From Cordilura impudica (Eukaryota; Arthropoda; Insecta; Diptera; Scathophagidae): a stretch of 64,000 nucleotides of DNA. The notes under the pieces were generated by a model, which saw only the letters and a program-made list of their open reading frames with translations, was not told the DNA's origin and ran no database searches. The position numbers and the translations under genes are program-made. Location: assembly GCA_963682025.1 (NCBI GenBank), contig OY821520.1, positions 92,663,492-92,727,491 of the forward strand, in the 5' to 3' direction. Shown here one piece after another: positions 12,230-23,048 of this stretch. Position 1 is the stretch's first letter, and each line of letters starts with the position of its first letter.

Positions 12230-12544
12230 TCCATAAGACATGTATTTATGCGCAAACTAGAGACGTTTTGCTCTATGAGTGGCATTGAAATATTGTTTGC
12301 TTTTCTTAATTTTTAATCTTAATCACTTTAATCACTTCGTATAAATCATCTAACCGTATCTAGGCTTGCTGTACCACCTCGTTTTTGTTTGTTTAGTCAG
12401 TCGATGTGAGGCAGCTTTTACTATTTCTCTTCTATCCACTTCTGTCGTGATTCTATAAATACGCCCTTTTATGGCTTAGCCCGGTTTCCAAAAACGCTTT
12501 ACTTTTTTCTTCTCTTCTTCTGTCAAGGACTTTCCGCATCCCAT
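12230..12544 (-). pseudogene. Tc1-like transposase, N-terminal part
   Basis: Starting at the ATG complementary to 12542-12544, the reverse strand reads MGCGKSLTEEEKKKVKRFW and continues as a helix-turn-helix-like, basic N-terminal domain (KGRIYRITTEVDRREIVKAA) with several stops. This fits the DNA-binding start of a Tc1-family transposase. It belongs with 8135-8622: removing the hAT and one TCCATAAG copy joins the two. The first seven bases belong to the duplicated target. Confidence 0.7.
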
Positions 12545-13485
12545 TTTTAAAGATTTTTATATTGAAGTACTGCAACTATTTAGAAACCTAATCAAGTAAG
12601 TTAGTGAATAAATTTTTATTGAGTCTTTGAAAATTTACAACACATTTGCATCATACTTCATAATTTTCATAACATAGTATTGTTACGAATTTACGCAAAA
12701 GTAGTTTTATATTAAGTGAATATTTTTAGTGTTTTTATATGCTCAAGATAAAGCAAAGATAATCAAAATCAACTTTCTTTTCATTTTGGCCCTTAAGCTA
12801 TTTGTATGATCAGGGATCTATAGCATTGCCATTTTGTTAACCTATGATTGATCATATGGAAATTTTGCTAAAATCTATTTTTTTTTTAAATAAATTAGGA
12901 AAGTTTTAGGAAAGGTTTACAAAAATGATCAGATCTAGAGCATTAGAGTGCAATTTTCACGTTTTTAAAATATTCTAGCAGTGGCTAGCACTCTAGGAGA
13001 TTTAATTTTTTTATAAAATTTTTTTTCTTTCAATGTTTTTAAATCTATATACATATGTAGATATATAAAAAAGCTAACCCATAAAAACAAAGTTTTTATT
13101 AAAATTCTTTCTTTCTGTATGCATATGAGTATTGAATCTTACCGTGACTGTGCGTGACTATGCGTGACTGTGCGTGACTACCCCGAAATTAACCTGTAGT
13201 CACAACAATACTATGGGCCAAGTTTCATATTAATTGGATATGAGGGAATGGGGTTGCCCCACGACAGACAGATAGAGAGTATAAGTTAAAAGAAAGAGTT
13301 TAAAAATGTTTGTATATTTAAATAGAATTCATTAAATTTCATTATAAAATTTGTTTAACACACAGAATAACTATAAATGGAGTTCTTAATAAATAATTTT
13401 TTGAGCCTAAAGGTATGTGAATTAATTTAAGGCAATTCACAACTCAACATGGGGTGATTAAAATATACTCTTTTTTGAACCCATC
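12545..13485. other. Non-coding DNA with a short GTGACTATGC tandem
   Basis: No gene seen. At about 13143-13182 a 10-bp unit (GTGACTGTGC / GTGACTATGC) is repeated about four times. The rest is AT-rich and unremarkable. Confidence 0.5.
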
Positions 13486-13489
13486 AATA

Positions 13490-15875
13490 ACACAGGTCAA
13501 CAGCAAAAATGCCGAACAAAAATCACTGTATAGATTTGATGCACTATGGCTACCTAAGTAAAAAAAATGGTAAAAGTTTTAAATTCTATGGAGAAGTTTT
13601 TTTTAAAAAAAATTTTTAAATAAAATTAAAATTTTTTTTAGACGTTTCTCCACATAACTAATGATAACTTCAAAAGGGTTAGTCCGATAATATTAAAATA
13701 AATTTAAAAATTCAGACCTACATAACCTTTAATCCGTCTATATATTTAGTTTCAATCGGCTCAGTAGTTTCGGAGTTATAATAAATAATTGAAGCAAAAA
13801 TATATTTTTTACGTGAAAATATAAAATTTTTTTGTTTTTAAAAAATCATAAAAAATCTAAAACTGCAAAAATTGTTCTGATTTATTGCTTTTTCGCAAAT
13901 AGAAACAAAATAATATTTTGTTATTGAATGAATTTAAAAACTCTTCGTCGATATTCTATAGAAAATGGTATAATAAAAATGCAGAACATGGAAAGTAGTT
14001 TCATTTTACGACACGGATTTTGGCAAACCTCCTTCACATGTACAAAATTATTTGGAAAAAACGTTTATGACATTTCTATGATTTTCAGAACTAAAAAAAA
14101 TAAGTAATAAACAGAAGGTTATTTGATTTTTATGATTGCGGTAGCAAAGAAATAAACGCTCATAATTTTTCGTGGACATAATCAGAACTGATTGAGCCGT
14201 TTCATTTCGTTCAAGAAGTGCTTGCGATAACAGAAACATCATTTTATCCCTACATAAAGAGTAGAGTCATTTAGCTTACAAGTTAAAAATAATTTTCACG
14301 AATTAATAAAAATGAGCAAGAAAGCCAGAACATTTGTTTGTAAAAACAATCCAGATTTATTTTGTTATGTGTGCGGCCAATATAAAAAGTGAAATTCTAT
14401 CATTCATTGCAAAAGTTATTTCAAGATTGCTATAATGTATATCCGCACAATTTGAACCAGCATTGTACACCGAGTACTATATGCCTGTCATGTCGAATGA
14501 ATTTATCTGTGACGTCGTCTAAGGTAAAGTAAGTATAGGTTAATAGATTTGGAATATTTTATACTTACAGTAATTCTTAATTATATTTTGAATTCTTCTT
14601 ATTCCTTACTTCAAATTTTTTTCATTTTACAGACGACACTTGGAAATTCCGACGCCTATGGTATGGAGAGAAACAGCGAGCCACGAATCCGATTGTTATT
14701 TTTGTTTAAGTACAAAAAGCGGTTTCGGAAAACACATGCGATGGTCTTACCCCACGAGGTCTGCTGATGGATTATATGCTAAAGATCCGGGTGCAAGCTG
14801 TAGTCAAGTGCATTCATCATACTGATTTTGGCAGTTCAATGTCAGAAATTGAGAAGAATGCATGGGATTCGTTTGTATGGGTTATTCAAAATTTCTTACG
14901 AAATAACAAGGGTGATGATTAAGTTACGCACGTTGAAGAGATGTTATCTCACTTCCATCGACTTGGATGCAACATGAGCATCAAAGTACACTACCTACAC
15001 AGTCACTTAAATCGTTTTCCTGAAAACCTAGGAGACTTGAGCGAGGAACAGGGCAAACGATTTCACCAAGATATGCGAACAATGGAGGAACGATACCAGG
15101 GTCGCTGGGATGCATACATGATGGCTGATTTTTGTAACACTTCGTCATTCAACAATAATAGAAAATCGTATAAAAGAAAATTCCTGAGTTTGTAGTTATA
15201 ATTATAAATCTTTTAATAATAAATATTATATAATATAATAAATTTAAATAATAAAATGTAAATTTTTGGTAAAATATAAAGTGTTTTTATAATTCAATCT
15301 ACCGAAAGAAGAACATTAAGAGCTCATTTTTATGTATATCAAACAAAAAACAAAAATTTTGTGAAAATGAGCGAATTCACTTAATTGTGAATAAATTCGA
15401 AAAGAACCAATCGATTTTCACGATCGATGTCTCATTTTGTTCCTATTACATGTGGATTTGCGAAAAAGAAATAAATCAGAACAATTTTTGCAGTTTTCGA
15501 TTTTTTATGATTTTTTTAACACAAAAAAAATTTGATATTTTCACGTAAAAAATATATTTTTTGCTTCAATTATTTATTATAACTCCGAAACTACTGAGCC
15601 GATTGAAACCAAATATATAGACGGATTAAAGGTTATATAAGTCTGAATTTTTCTAAATTTATTTTAATATTATCGGACTAACCCTTTTGAAGTTATCATT
15701 AGTTATGTGGAGAAACGTCTAAAAATTTTAATTTTACTTAAAAATTTAAAAAAAAAAAACTTCTCCATAGAAATTAAAATTTGGACCATATTTGTACTAC
15801 TGGAACCACAATACATCAAAATTGTATAGTGGGTTTTGTTCGGCATAAAATTTTTTCTTTTATGTTGCCTTGTGT
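13490..15875 (+). mobile_element. DNA transposon with ~410 bp terminal inverted repeats
   Basis: The first ~415 bp (13490-13905) recur as reverse complement at the other end (about 15460-15875), sharing for example AGACGTTTCTCCACATAACT and TCAGTAGTTTCGGAGTTATA. Outer tips are ACACAGGTCAACA and ACACAAGGCAACA (complement). A 4-bp direct repeat AATA flanks it (13486-13489, 15876-15879). Inside is a spliced, decayed gene on the plus strand. Superfamily not assigned with confidence; the 4-bp duplication and long repeats argue against hAT, mariner and Harbinger. Confidence 0.85.
14312..15195 (+). pseudogene. Transposase-like gene of the long-TIR element, with intron and internal deletion
   Basis: Exon 1 starts at ATG 14312 (MSKKARTFVCKNNPDLFCYV) and carries CYVCG, then CLSCR, two CxxC pairs suggesting a zinc-binding head; one stop and one shift break it. 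A GTAAGTAT donor at 14529 and a TTTTACAG acceptor ending at 14632 make a 104-bp intron whose phase joins exon 1 correctly to LEIPTPMVWRETASHESDCY. After a short gap and stops, the C-terminus (14941-15195) reads MLSHFHRLGCNMSIKVHYLH, then SEEQGKRFHQDMRTMEERYQ and a Lys/Arg-rich end. I know this C-terminal block as recurring in many uncharacterised arthropod proteins, presumably transposases. The middle, where most of a catalytic core would lie, seems deleted. Not functional. Confidence 0.75.
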
Positions 15876-16140
15876 AATAAATGCACGGGCGATGAATTTT
15901 GAATTGGCTAAAATTAATTAGCCTACCTTTAGGCTCTCATAAAAATATTTTTTAAAAATATTTTTTTTTTTTTTTTATTTAAAATATTTTTAATATATAT
16001 TATACATAATTTTTTTCATACTGCCCTTCTCCACGATATGAACTACAATTATGCCAAATTTCACGCTCCTCCGTAGGCGCATTTTGCTTAAAAACTGCTC
16101 GATAGATTTACCTTCACGTATTAATATATAGGTAAGGTTC

Positions 16141-16620
16141 ATGTCGGACGTCAATATTAAACTGTATCCAGAATTTTTCGATCATGACTTTTATATTGAG
16201 AAATTTTATACAAACCAATTTAGACTGAAACATATCATTTTTATACTTCCTGAGGCTGATGAAAGTGAGTTACGGGATGTTGCTTTATTTATGGGGAGTA
16301 TGACTTTAAATAGTTCTATGATATTTACATATGTTAAGACCGACCAACAATTGAAGACAAAACCCAAATTGTTCAGTATATGCATGATTATCCGGGTTTT
16401 TGGATTTATTTATATGCACCTGTCTTTTTTATGGGGTACCTTATATTACACTTTTTCGGGGTCATTGCCTGGGGGCGAGAAACACCAGGCCAGGGTAAAA
16501 TCTCTACGCCAGTATAGTAATACCTCCAAAGGGTGTGTCGTTTTCAGGCCAAATTTTTTCCATGACCTTCTATATTGTTTACTTTTCTTGATGCTCATTT
16601 GCTTAGTTTTTCAGATGTAA
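16141..16620 (+). CDS. Orphan ORF, 159 codons, unknown
   Basis: An uninterrupted frame from ATG to TAA in otherwise stop-rich DNA. The N-terminal half is mixed polar (MSDVNIKLYPEFFDHDFYIE) and includes the acidic stretch LPEADESELRDV. The second half has two hydrophobic stretches, about residues 84-105 and 142-158, that could span a membrane, separated by a basic loop (GGEKHQARVKSLRQ). I do not recognise the family. It may be an exon of a host gene, a TE fragment, or a long chance frame. A GGTAAG donor-like site lies just upstream rather than an acceptor, and no promoter or poly(A) signal is evident. It ends about 100 bp before a HINE-A copy. Confidence 0.3.
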   Translation: MSDVNIKLYPEFFDHDFYIEKFYTNQFRLKHIIFILPEADESELRDVALFMGSMTLNSSMIFTYVKTDQQLKTKPKLFSICMIIRVFGFIYMHLSFLWGTLYYTFSGSLPGGEKHQARVKSLRQYSNTSKGCVVFRPNFFHDLLYCLLFLMLICLVFQM

Positions 16621-16720
16621 CTCAAAAACCATTGCTACGACATGGAATGAAATACTTAATGACCGTATAACATAATGAAATTTTAGAACTATTAATATCT
16701 TGTTCTAATATACGATAAAT

Positions 16721-17525
16721 AACAAGTAAGAAAATTATAGTCGGTCTAGACCGACTATACGATACCCTATACCATGCGTTTAGAAACCCTAACTCTTAGG
16801 CCCAACTAACTGGACATTGAAAATAAGCCAAAACCAAATTTGAGTGGGATTTTTATTAATTTTTTTGGCCGCAGATATGAAAAAGTTCATATCGGATGCT
16901 ATATCTATAAAGGGACTAGGTCCAAAAATGGACCGATCCTGATCATGTTTGGTAAAGTCTCTTGTGTTTTGCAAAAATATGTACAAACAAAATTTGAGAA
17001 GAATCAGTGCAATATTTTTGTTTTTTAATAGATTTAAGTGAAGATCGGGAAGCAGCTCTATATGGGGTCAAAGGGATCATTTTTGGACTACTCATTAGTG
17101 GATGTAATGAACGCATACAAACCCAATTTGAGTAAGATCTATATGACAATTTGGATCTTATGGCAATTTATGTCGATTTCATATGGGTAATTTGTATGGG
17201 GGCTAGGTCTGAACATGGACCGATTCTCACCAATTTCAATAGCGTTCATCCCATGGCCGATAAAAGCTTATATACCAAATTTCATCAAAATATATTCATA
17301 TTTGCGACCTGCAGTTTGATTACAAACTTTACATGGACACACAGACGGACGGACGGACGGACGGACGGACGGACGGACGGACGGACATTGTTAAATCAAC
17401 TCAGAAAGTGATTCTGATTCGATCGGTATAATTAAAGATGGGTCTAGGTCAAATATTTTTGGTTGTTACAAACAGCAGCACAAAGTCATTATACCCAAAC
17501 CACATAGTGGTATAGGGTATAAAAA
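16721..17525 (-). mobile_element. HINE family A, copy 1 (near full length)
   Basis: Read on the minus strand, it starts TATACCACTATGTGGTTTGG (5' hairpin ACCAC-TAT-GTGGT), passes a (GTCC)n tract (17344-17387 on plus), and ends with the palindrome AGTCGGTCTAGACCGACT followed by ATAATTTTCTTACTTGTT. A 3' hairpin a few bases before the end plus the GTCY tract match the dipteran mini-me/DINE-1 type of Helentron-associated non-autonomous element (known family; assignment inferred). Open frames inside are incidental. Confidence 0.85.
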
Positions 17526-17584
17526 CACTACTTGATAAAAATGCTATGTTGATTTACATTGGAGAAATTTCGTAACACAGATAT

Positions 17585-18395
17585 AACAAGTAAGAAATTA
17601 CAGTCGGTCTAGACCGACTATATGATACCCTATACCATGCGTTTAGAGACCCTATCTCTCAGGCCCATCTAACTGGATATAGAAAATAAGCATAAACCAA
17701 ATTTGAGTCGGATTTTTATTAATTTTTTTGACTGCAGATATGAAAAAGTTCATATCGGATGCTATATCTATATGGGGACTAGGCCCAAAAATGCACCGAT
17801 CCTGACTATGTTTGGTAAAGTCTCTTGTATTTTGCAAAAATATATACAAACAAAATTTGGGAAAAATCAGTGCAATATTGCTGTTTTTTGATATATTTAA
17901 GTGAAGATCGGGAAGCAGCTCTATATGGGGCCTATGACTTAGAGTTGTCCCATAGGGATTATTTTTAGACTACTCATTAATGGATGTAATAAATGCATAC
18001 AAACCCAATTTGAGTAAGATCTATATGACAATTTGGATCTTATGGCAATTTATGTCGATTTCATAAGGGTCATTTGTATGGGGGCTAGGTCTGAACATGG
18101 ACCGATTCTCACCAATTTCAATAGCGTTCATCCTATGGCCGATAAAAGCTTATATACCAAATTTCATCAAAATAAATTCATATTTGCGACCTGCAGTTTG
18201 ATTAAAAGGTTTACATGGACACACACACAGACGGACGGACGGACGGACGGACCGACATCGTTAAATCTAACCAGTTAGTGATTCTGATTCGATCGGTATA
18301 ATAGAAGATGGGTCTGGGTCAAATATTTTTGGTAGTTACAAACAGCAACACAAAGTCATTATACCCAAACCACATAGTGGTATAACGTATAAAAA
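17585..18395 (-). mobile_element. HINE family A, copy 2 (near full length)
   Basis: Same structure and orientation as the copy that ends 60 bp upstream. The terminal palindrome AGTCGGTCTAGACCGACT is intact at about 17602-17619 and the (CGGA)n tract is at 18229-18252. It carries a ~20 bp segment (GGGCCTATGACTTAGAGTTG region) that copy 1 lacks, so the pair is not a recent exact duplication. Confidence 0.85.
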
Positions 18396-18552
18396 TGCTT
18401 ACTCAGGCCATTTATGATGGCGAAGAGAGCGAAAGTCTGTTAAAACTGAAAATAAAAATATAAATACACAACTCTTAAAACTAAATAACTATATTGTGAA
18501 ACAGAAGTCTCAGCAGAGTTCAGAATCATATTGCGGATATGTAAACAATCAA

Positions 18553-19150
18553 TTAGTCAATTTGAATAGAATTATCATTAAATCCGCCAGAAGAGAAATC
18601 GTCCAATTCAGACTTAATCTCATCGGTGTCTGTGCCGTGGTATAATCCATGCAAAACCAAGGAAATTTGCTTGTGCTCCTTTGGGGAAAATAAGTATGAG
18701 CTGATTTTATTATTCCTTAAGATGGTCATCATTTCTGAGTTAACATTGGCACCAGACAAAAATAATTTGCTTTTGTGTTGGTTCACATTTTTTAATTTGA
18801 AAGTAATTCCAGTTCGTTAGCCAAAAGTTGGAAATTTCATCTTACAGGAAGAGAGGTGGGCAGAATGTTATTCCAAAAGGATATACCTACTTGTTTGTCT
18901 CTGAATTTTTTATCTTTACCTCTTACGTTTGGGTTGCTTTCGACCTACAATCTTCAAGCATAGAAAACCTGCTTTGCCTGTATAGGCCGTCAGAATTCAG
19001 GCCAGATATATCAATAATCGCTGGATGAGTTGAACCATCATCTCTCGTCCTCCCGTCACAATTGTCATCTTTTAAAATGCCATCTTCACCAACAATTCCA
19101 GGGGCCCGACTGCCACGGAGAAATTTCAATTCCCCACATAAAGTAATCAA
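18553..19150 (-). pseudogene. Probable LINE ORF1 (gag-like) remnant with PRE_C2HC-like segment
   Basis: The reverse strand at 18553-18786 reads NKISSYLFSPKEHKQISLVL, then HGLYHGTDTDEIKSELDDF. This matches the pattern of the domain that precedes the CCHC knuckles in jockey-clade ORF1 proteins (…KPISVVLRGL…DEIKEEL…; recalled family pattern). The knuckles themselves are not found downstream. Further upstream on the same strand (18923-19150) another open stretch contains DNCDGRTRDDGSTHPAIIDI, which could be the low-complexity N-terminal part of the same protein but is not recognisable by itself. The frame is closed by stops on both sides, and no RT domain is nearby. Confidence 0.45.
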
Positions 19151-20174
19151 TTACTGGTATAAGCAGATAAGATGCTGTAGCAATAACGTACCCACTTAAA
19201 GTAAAAATAAAACTAATTTTGATTCTTTTTTTCGTCTGCCTATCCTGAAGTTAGCTACCGTCTCATGAACTTAATAAAATAACCTAACATTTACATATAT
19301 CTGTGGTTTTCTGGAATAATCGCATATGTCCATTTTTGTCAGTTTTCAGTTAACGATGCCAAATATATTAATTTTTAGCGCTCTTTACTTGTGTTAAATT
19401 TAAAAAAAAAAAATATTGACCATTTCTGAGTTTTTTCTTTAAATAACGACGTAACTTAAATGTTTATAAAATTAATTTGCAGCACTAACGACGTATGTCA
19501 ACCTACGTTTGATCGCTGACAAATTATTTTCTCAGAAAACGACACATAGATACGTTGTTATTAATGAAAAAAAATGAAAAATAATTTTGGGTTAGTTTTC
19601 AGTTTATAACGACTTATAAAAACTTGTGTGTTTATTTCTGTTATTTTTGTCACTATTATTCTTGATACGTTTTGTTATATTCTCATACTAAGTCCGGTAA
19701 ACTTTTTGTTAACGAACAAAAAATCCATTTTTCAAGCAACAACAAGTTATGTCTACATGGGTGGTTGCATAAGTTGTTTTTTCTGCACACACTTTAAGTG
19801 TAATTTATATATTGTTTTTTCGTCCTTCTCTAGAATCTATTCCTCTGAAGATTTTTGACTCAAAATTTTAGATAAAGTATATATTGCCCATATCTACAGG
19901 ACTGTTAAATAAAAAGTTTTAAAAACTTTATATCGAGCCCATAATTTCAAATATAACGTTTTTTGCTCCCCTGAACATTTTCATTTTATGACATACGCGG
20001 TTATTCTAGAAAACCACATATAAGCTAAAAAACAAAGTGCCTGTTACTGTACCGTTAGCATTTCTTTTCAAACTTATCAGTATATAAAACATCTGTCAAT
20101 TTTGGTTCAAATAAACCGTCCTCTTAAGGTGTATATTACGCGAAATGAAGATAAGTGAGGGCAGCGTATATTCA
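19151..20174. other. Non-coding DNA
   Basis: No gene or repeat recognised. The open frame at 19628-19858 is hydrophobic and Cys/Phe-rich and looks like chance. Confidence 0.5.
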
Positions 20175-20245
20175 TTTAAATACATCGACATCGCTTAATC
20201 GACACAGAAGGTGATTCTGAGTACAAACTGATTATACCCTGACCA
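20175..20245 (-). mobile_element. HINE family A fragment (5' tip)
   Basis: ACATCGCTTAATCGACACAG, GTGATTCTGAG and TTATACCCTGACCACATAG match the 5' end of family A read in reverse (compare 18255-18385), with most of the intervening ~100 bp deleted. Confidence 0.55.
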
Positions 20246-22229
20246 CATAGAATTGAAAAATTTCATTTTAAGATTTGACACACACCCATGGCAACCTTCA
20301 ACTAAAACCCACAAACTTGTCCACAAATATTTTAAATAATCTTAAATTTTTTCTCGAGTGTAGACGACAGGTTATATTTTATTTAAGCCTAAGTTCGATA
20401 CAACACTCGTCTGGTGCCATAACAGATGTAATCGAAATTGTGTTGAATTATATATTTTTTTTGCAAACTCTCATTTGTTTGATTTCGATTTATGTTTGAA
20501 TTTGTTTAACATGTATATTTTGCTGCGATCAGGCAGACAACAAGGTGTATCATTTTGTAAAAAAAAAATGAACGAATCAATAACTAAAGATGACATTGTT
20601 TAGAATAATTGTTAAATGTGATTTAAAAAAAAAAATAGCAATAAAACAAAAAAATAAATGTAAACAATTGCATGTTTATTAAAATAAAATGAAGAAAAAA
20701 AATATAAAAATCACAAAATCTCAATCACTCCATGAACTTAAAATATTGCACGTTAATTAAATTTTATTATTCTCTATTCGATATCCGCTGGTACTTGGTA
20801 CTGGAGCAATGTATAAAGTGACAAAAATCTCAGCAGGACAAAACATGCAATGTTGTAACTTTTTTTGCTCTACATTAAGGCACTGGAGAACAACAAACAA
20901 TAAATGTCTTTGTGTAAAAAGCACTGCGGGCATGTTGCAAATTGCGTGACATTTTATGATGTTAAATCAGCACCAACTGTACATCCATACGAGCGAGTAA
21001 TCATAGTTTCAAGTTTTCATTTTTTTAATTGTGGCAAATAATAATTATGTTTTGCTTGCTCATCTAGAATTGTTCTAAACTGTACCACACACATTTCACA
21101 AAAAAAAAAAAAAAAAAAAAAACAAAAAAAAACAGAATCTTAAAACAACAATCATCTTCTGATTCTCACTCCACGCAGCCGGTCAAACATCTGTGCAGCA
21201 ACCTAAACACTTTGTACTTACTCCAAAAAATAATATAATGTTTGACTATTGGGAAGTTTGCATTGCTTTTGCCTTTAGTTAATTCGTTAATTAACAAGCG
21301 CGATAACAACAGTGCTAAAAAAAATAACAGAAAATATATTGCAAGCAGTATTTTTCTGCTGTTACCACCAAACTAGTGGTAACAACAGTTGAGAGTTTTC
21401 TCCACAGGTGCATGTGGTTTTTTGTTTTTCATTTTGAGCCTGCAACAATTGCTGCACAAAATTGTTTATAAGTTGTGAGTAATGTGTTACTCGTTCGCAG
21501 TGGTTGAGGACAAGTTTTTCGTTTTTATTCCATAAGCCGAAAACACAACGTCATATATATAATGTTCCGTATAAACGTATGAGAAAAATTACATCATCTT
21601 TTTGGTAAGATGATCCTGTAGTTTTGTATCACGTACGTATTTATTATTCTTTGTAAATTTCTAACAGTTGTTTTTGATCTGTTTAATCTTTTTTTTTTTT
21701 TTGCTTCTCATATTTTAATGAAAAAAAACATAAGTAACTGCAATTTTATTTTTAAAGTGCTCAAGAGGAGTATAATTCATATTGTTGTTGTTGTTGTTTT
21801 AAGTTGTAAATTTAAGACCAAGGTCGTTGAAAGGCAAACAATACTAATTGTTTTAAGCAAAAATGGATTAAAGAAAGGAGATTTGTAAAAAAATTATTAT
21901 TTAATCTAACATTTTTGGTTTAATATTTTTAAGAAATTTAAGATTCAAAATTCAAAAAAAGAAATCCCAGACATAAATATTATATCAAATTGTACACTGT
22001 CTAGCCCAGAATACGGGCGCAGGCTGTAAAATCCTATTTAAAGCTCATTGATTTTCAACAGCCCATCCAAGGTGTCTTCAATTTTGTAACACTTCGTAAT
22101 TAATAGTGCGATTTCTCACTCCTTCAAAATATACGTTTGATCACCTGTTCATTGCCAACAAATCTCCTTCTGCCAAGCCATTTCTCTAGCCAGGAGAAGA
22201 GACAGTAAGGAGTGTTGCGTTTCGCAGTT
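20246..22229. other. Non-coding DNA with simple repeats
   Basis: No gene seen. Holds an A-rich run at 21100-21132 and a (GTT)n run at about 21781-21800. The local base composition is slightly less AT-rich than elsewhere, but I see no splice-bounded open frame. Confidence 0.5.
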
Positions 22230-22990
22230 TTTTTTATACCACTATGTGGTTTGGGTATAATGACTTTGTGCTGTTTGTAACAACCAAAAATATTTGACCT
22301 AGACCCATCTTTAATTATACCGATCGAATCTGAGTTGATTTAACAATGTCCGTCCGTCCGTCCGTCTGTGTGTCCATGTAAAGCTTGTAATCAAACTGCA
22401 GGTCGCAAATATGAATATATTTTGATGAAATTTAGTATATAAGCTTTTAGCGGCCATGGGATCAACGCTATTGAAATTGGTGAGAATCGGTCCATGTTCA
22501 GACCTAGCCCCCATACAAATTGCCCATATGAAATCGACATAAATTGCCATAAGATCCAAATTGTCATATAGATCTTACTCAAATTGGGTTTGTATGCGTT
22601 CATTACATCCACTAATGAGTAGTCCAAAAATGATCCCTTTGACCCCATATAGCGCTGCTTCCCGATCTTCACTTAAATCTATTAAAAAACAAAAATATTG
22701 CACTGATTCTTCTCAAATTTTGTTTGTACATATTTTTGCAAAATACAAGAGACTTTACCAAACATGATCAGGATCGGTCCATTTTTGGACCTAGCCCCTT
22801 TATAGATATAGCATCCGATATGAACTTTTTCATATCTGCAGCCAAAAAAATTAATAAAAATCCCACTCAAATTTGGTTTTTGCTTATTTTCAATGTCCAG
22901 TTAGTTCGGCCTAAGGGATAGGGTTTCTAAACGCATGGTATAGGGTATCGTATAGTCGGTCTAGACCGACTATAATTTTCTTACTTGTTT
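22230..22990 (+). mobile_element. HINE family A, copy 3 (full length, best preserved ends)
   Basis: Begins at T-run/ATACCACTATGTGGTTTGG and ends AGTCGGTCTAGACCGACT-ATAATTTTCTTACTTG-TTTT. A (GTCC)n tract is at 22349-22368. Insertion next to T-runs at both ends fits Helentron-type integration between T residues. It is the clearest reference copy of family A in the window. Confidence 0.88.
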
Positions 22991-23048
22991 TAATTTAAAG
23001 TAGGCTAAATTAAAAAATTCAGTAACTTATTAAAATTGTGTTTAGTTT

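Noticed and set aside
17344..17387. (CGGA)n as an independent microsatellite
   Set aside because: The same tract sits at the same internal position in every HINE-A copy, so it is part of the element.
16789..18278. Open frames of 62-86 codons inside the HINE-A copies, partly repeated in each copy
   Set aside because: They recur only because the repeat recurs, occur on both strands, share no domain and are broken differently in each copy.
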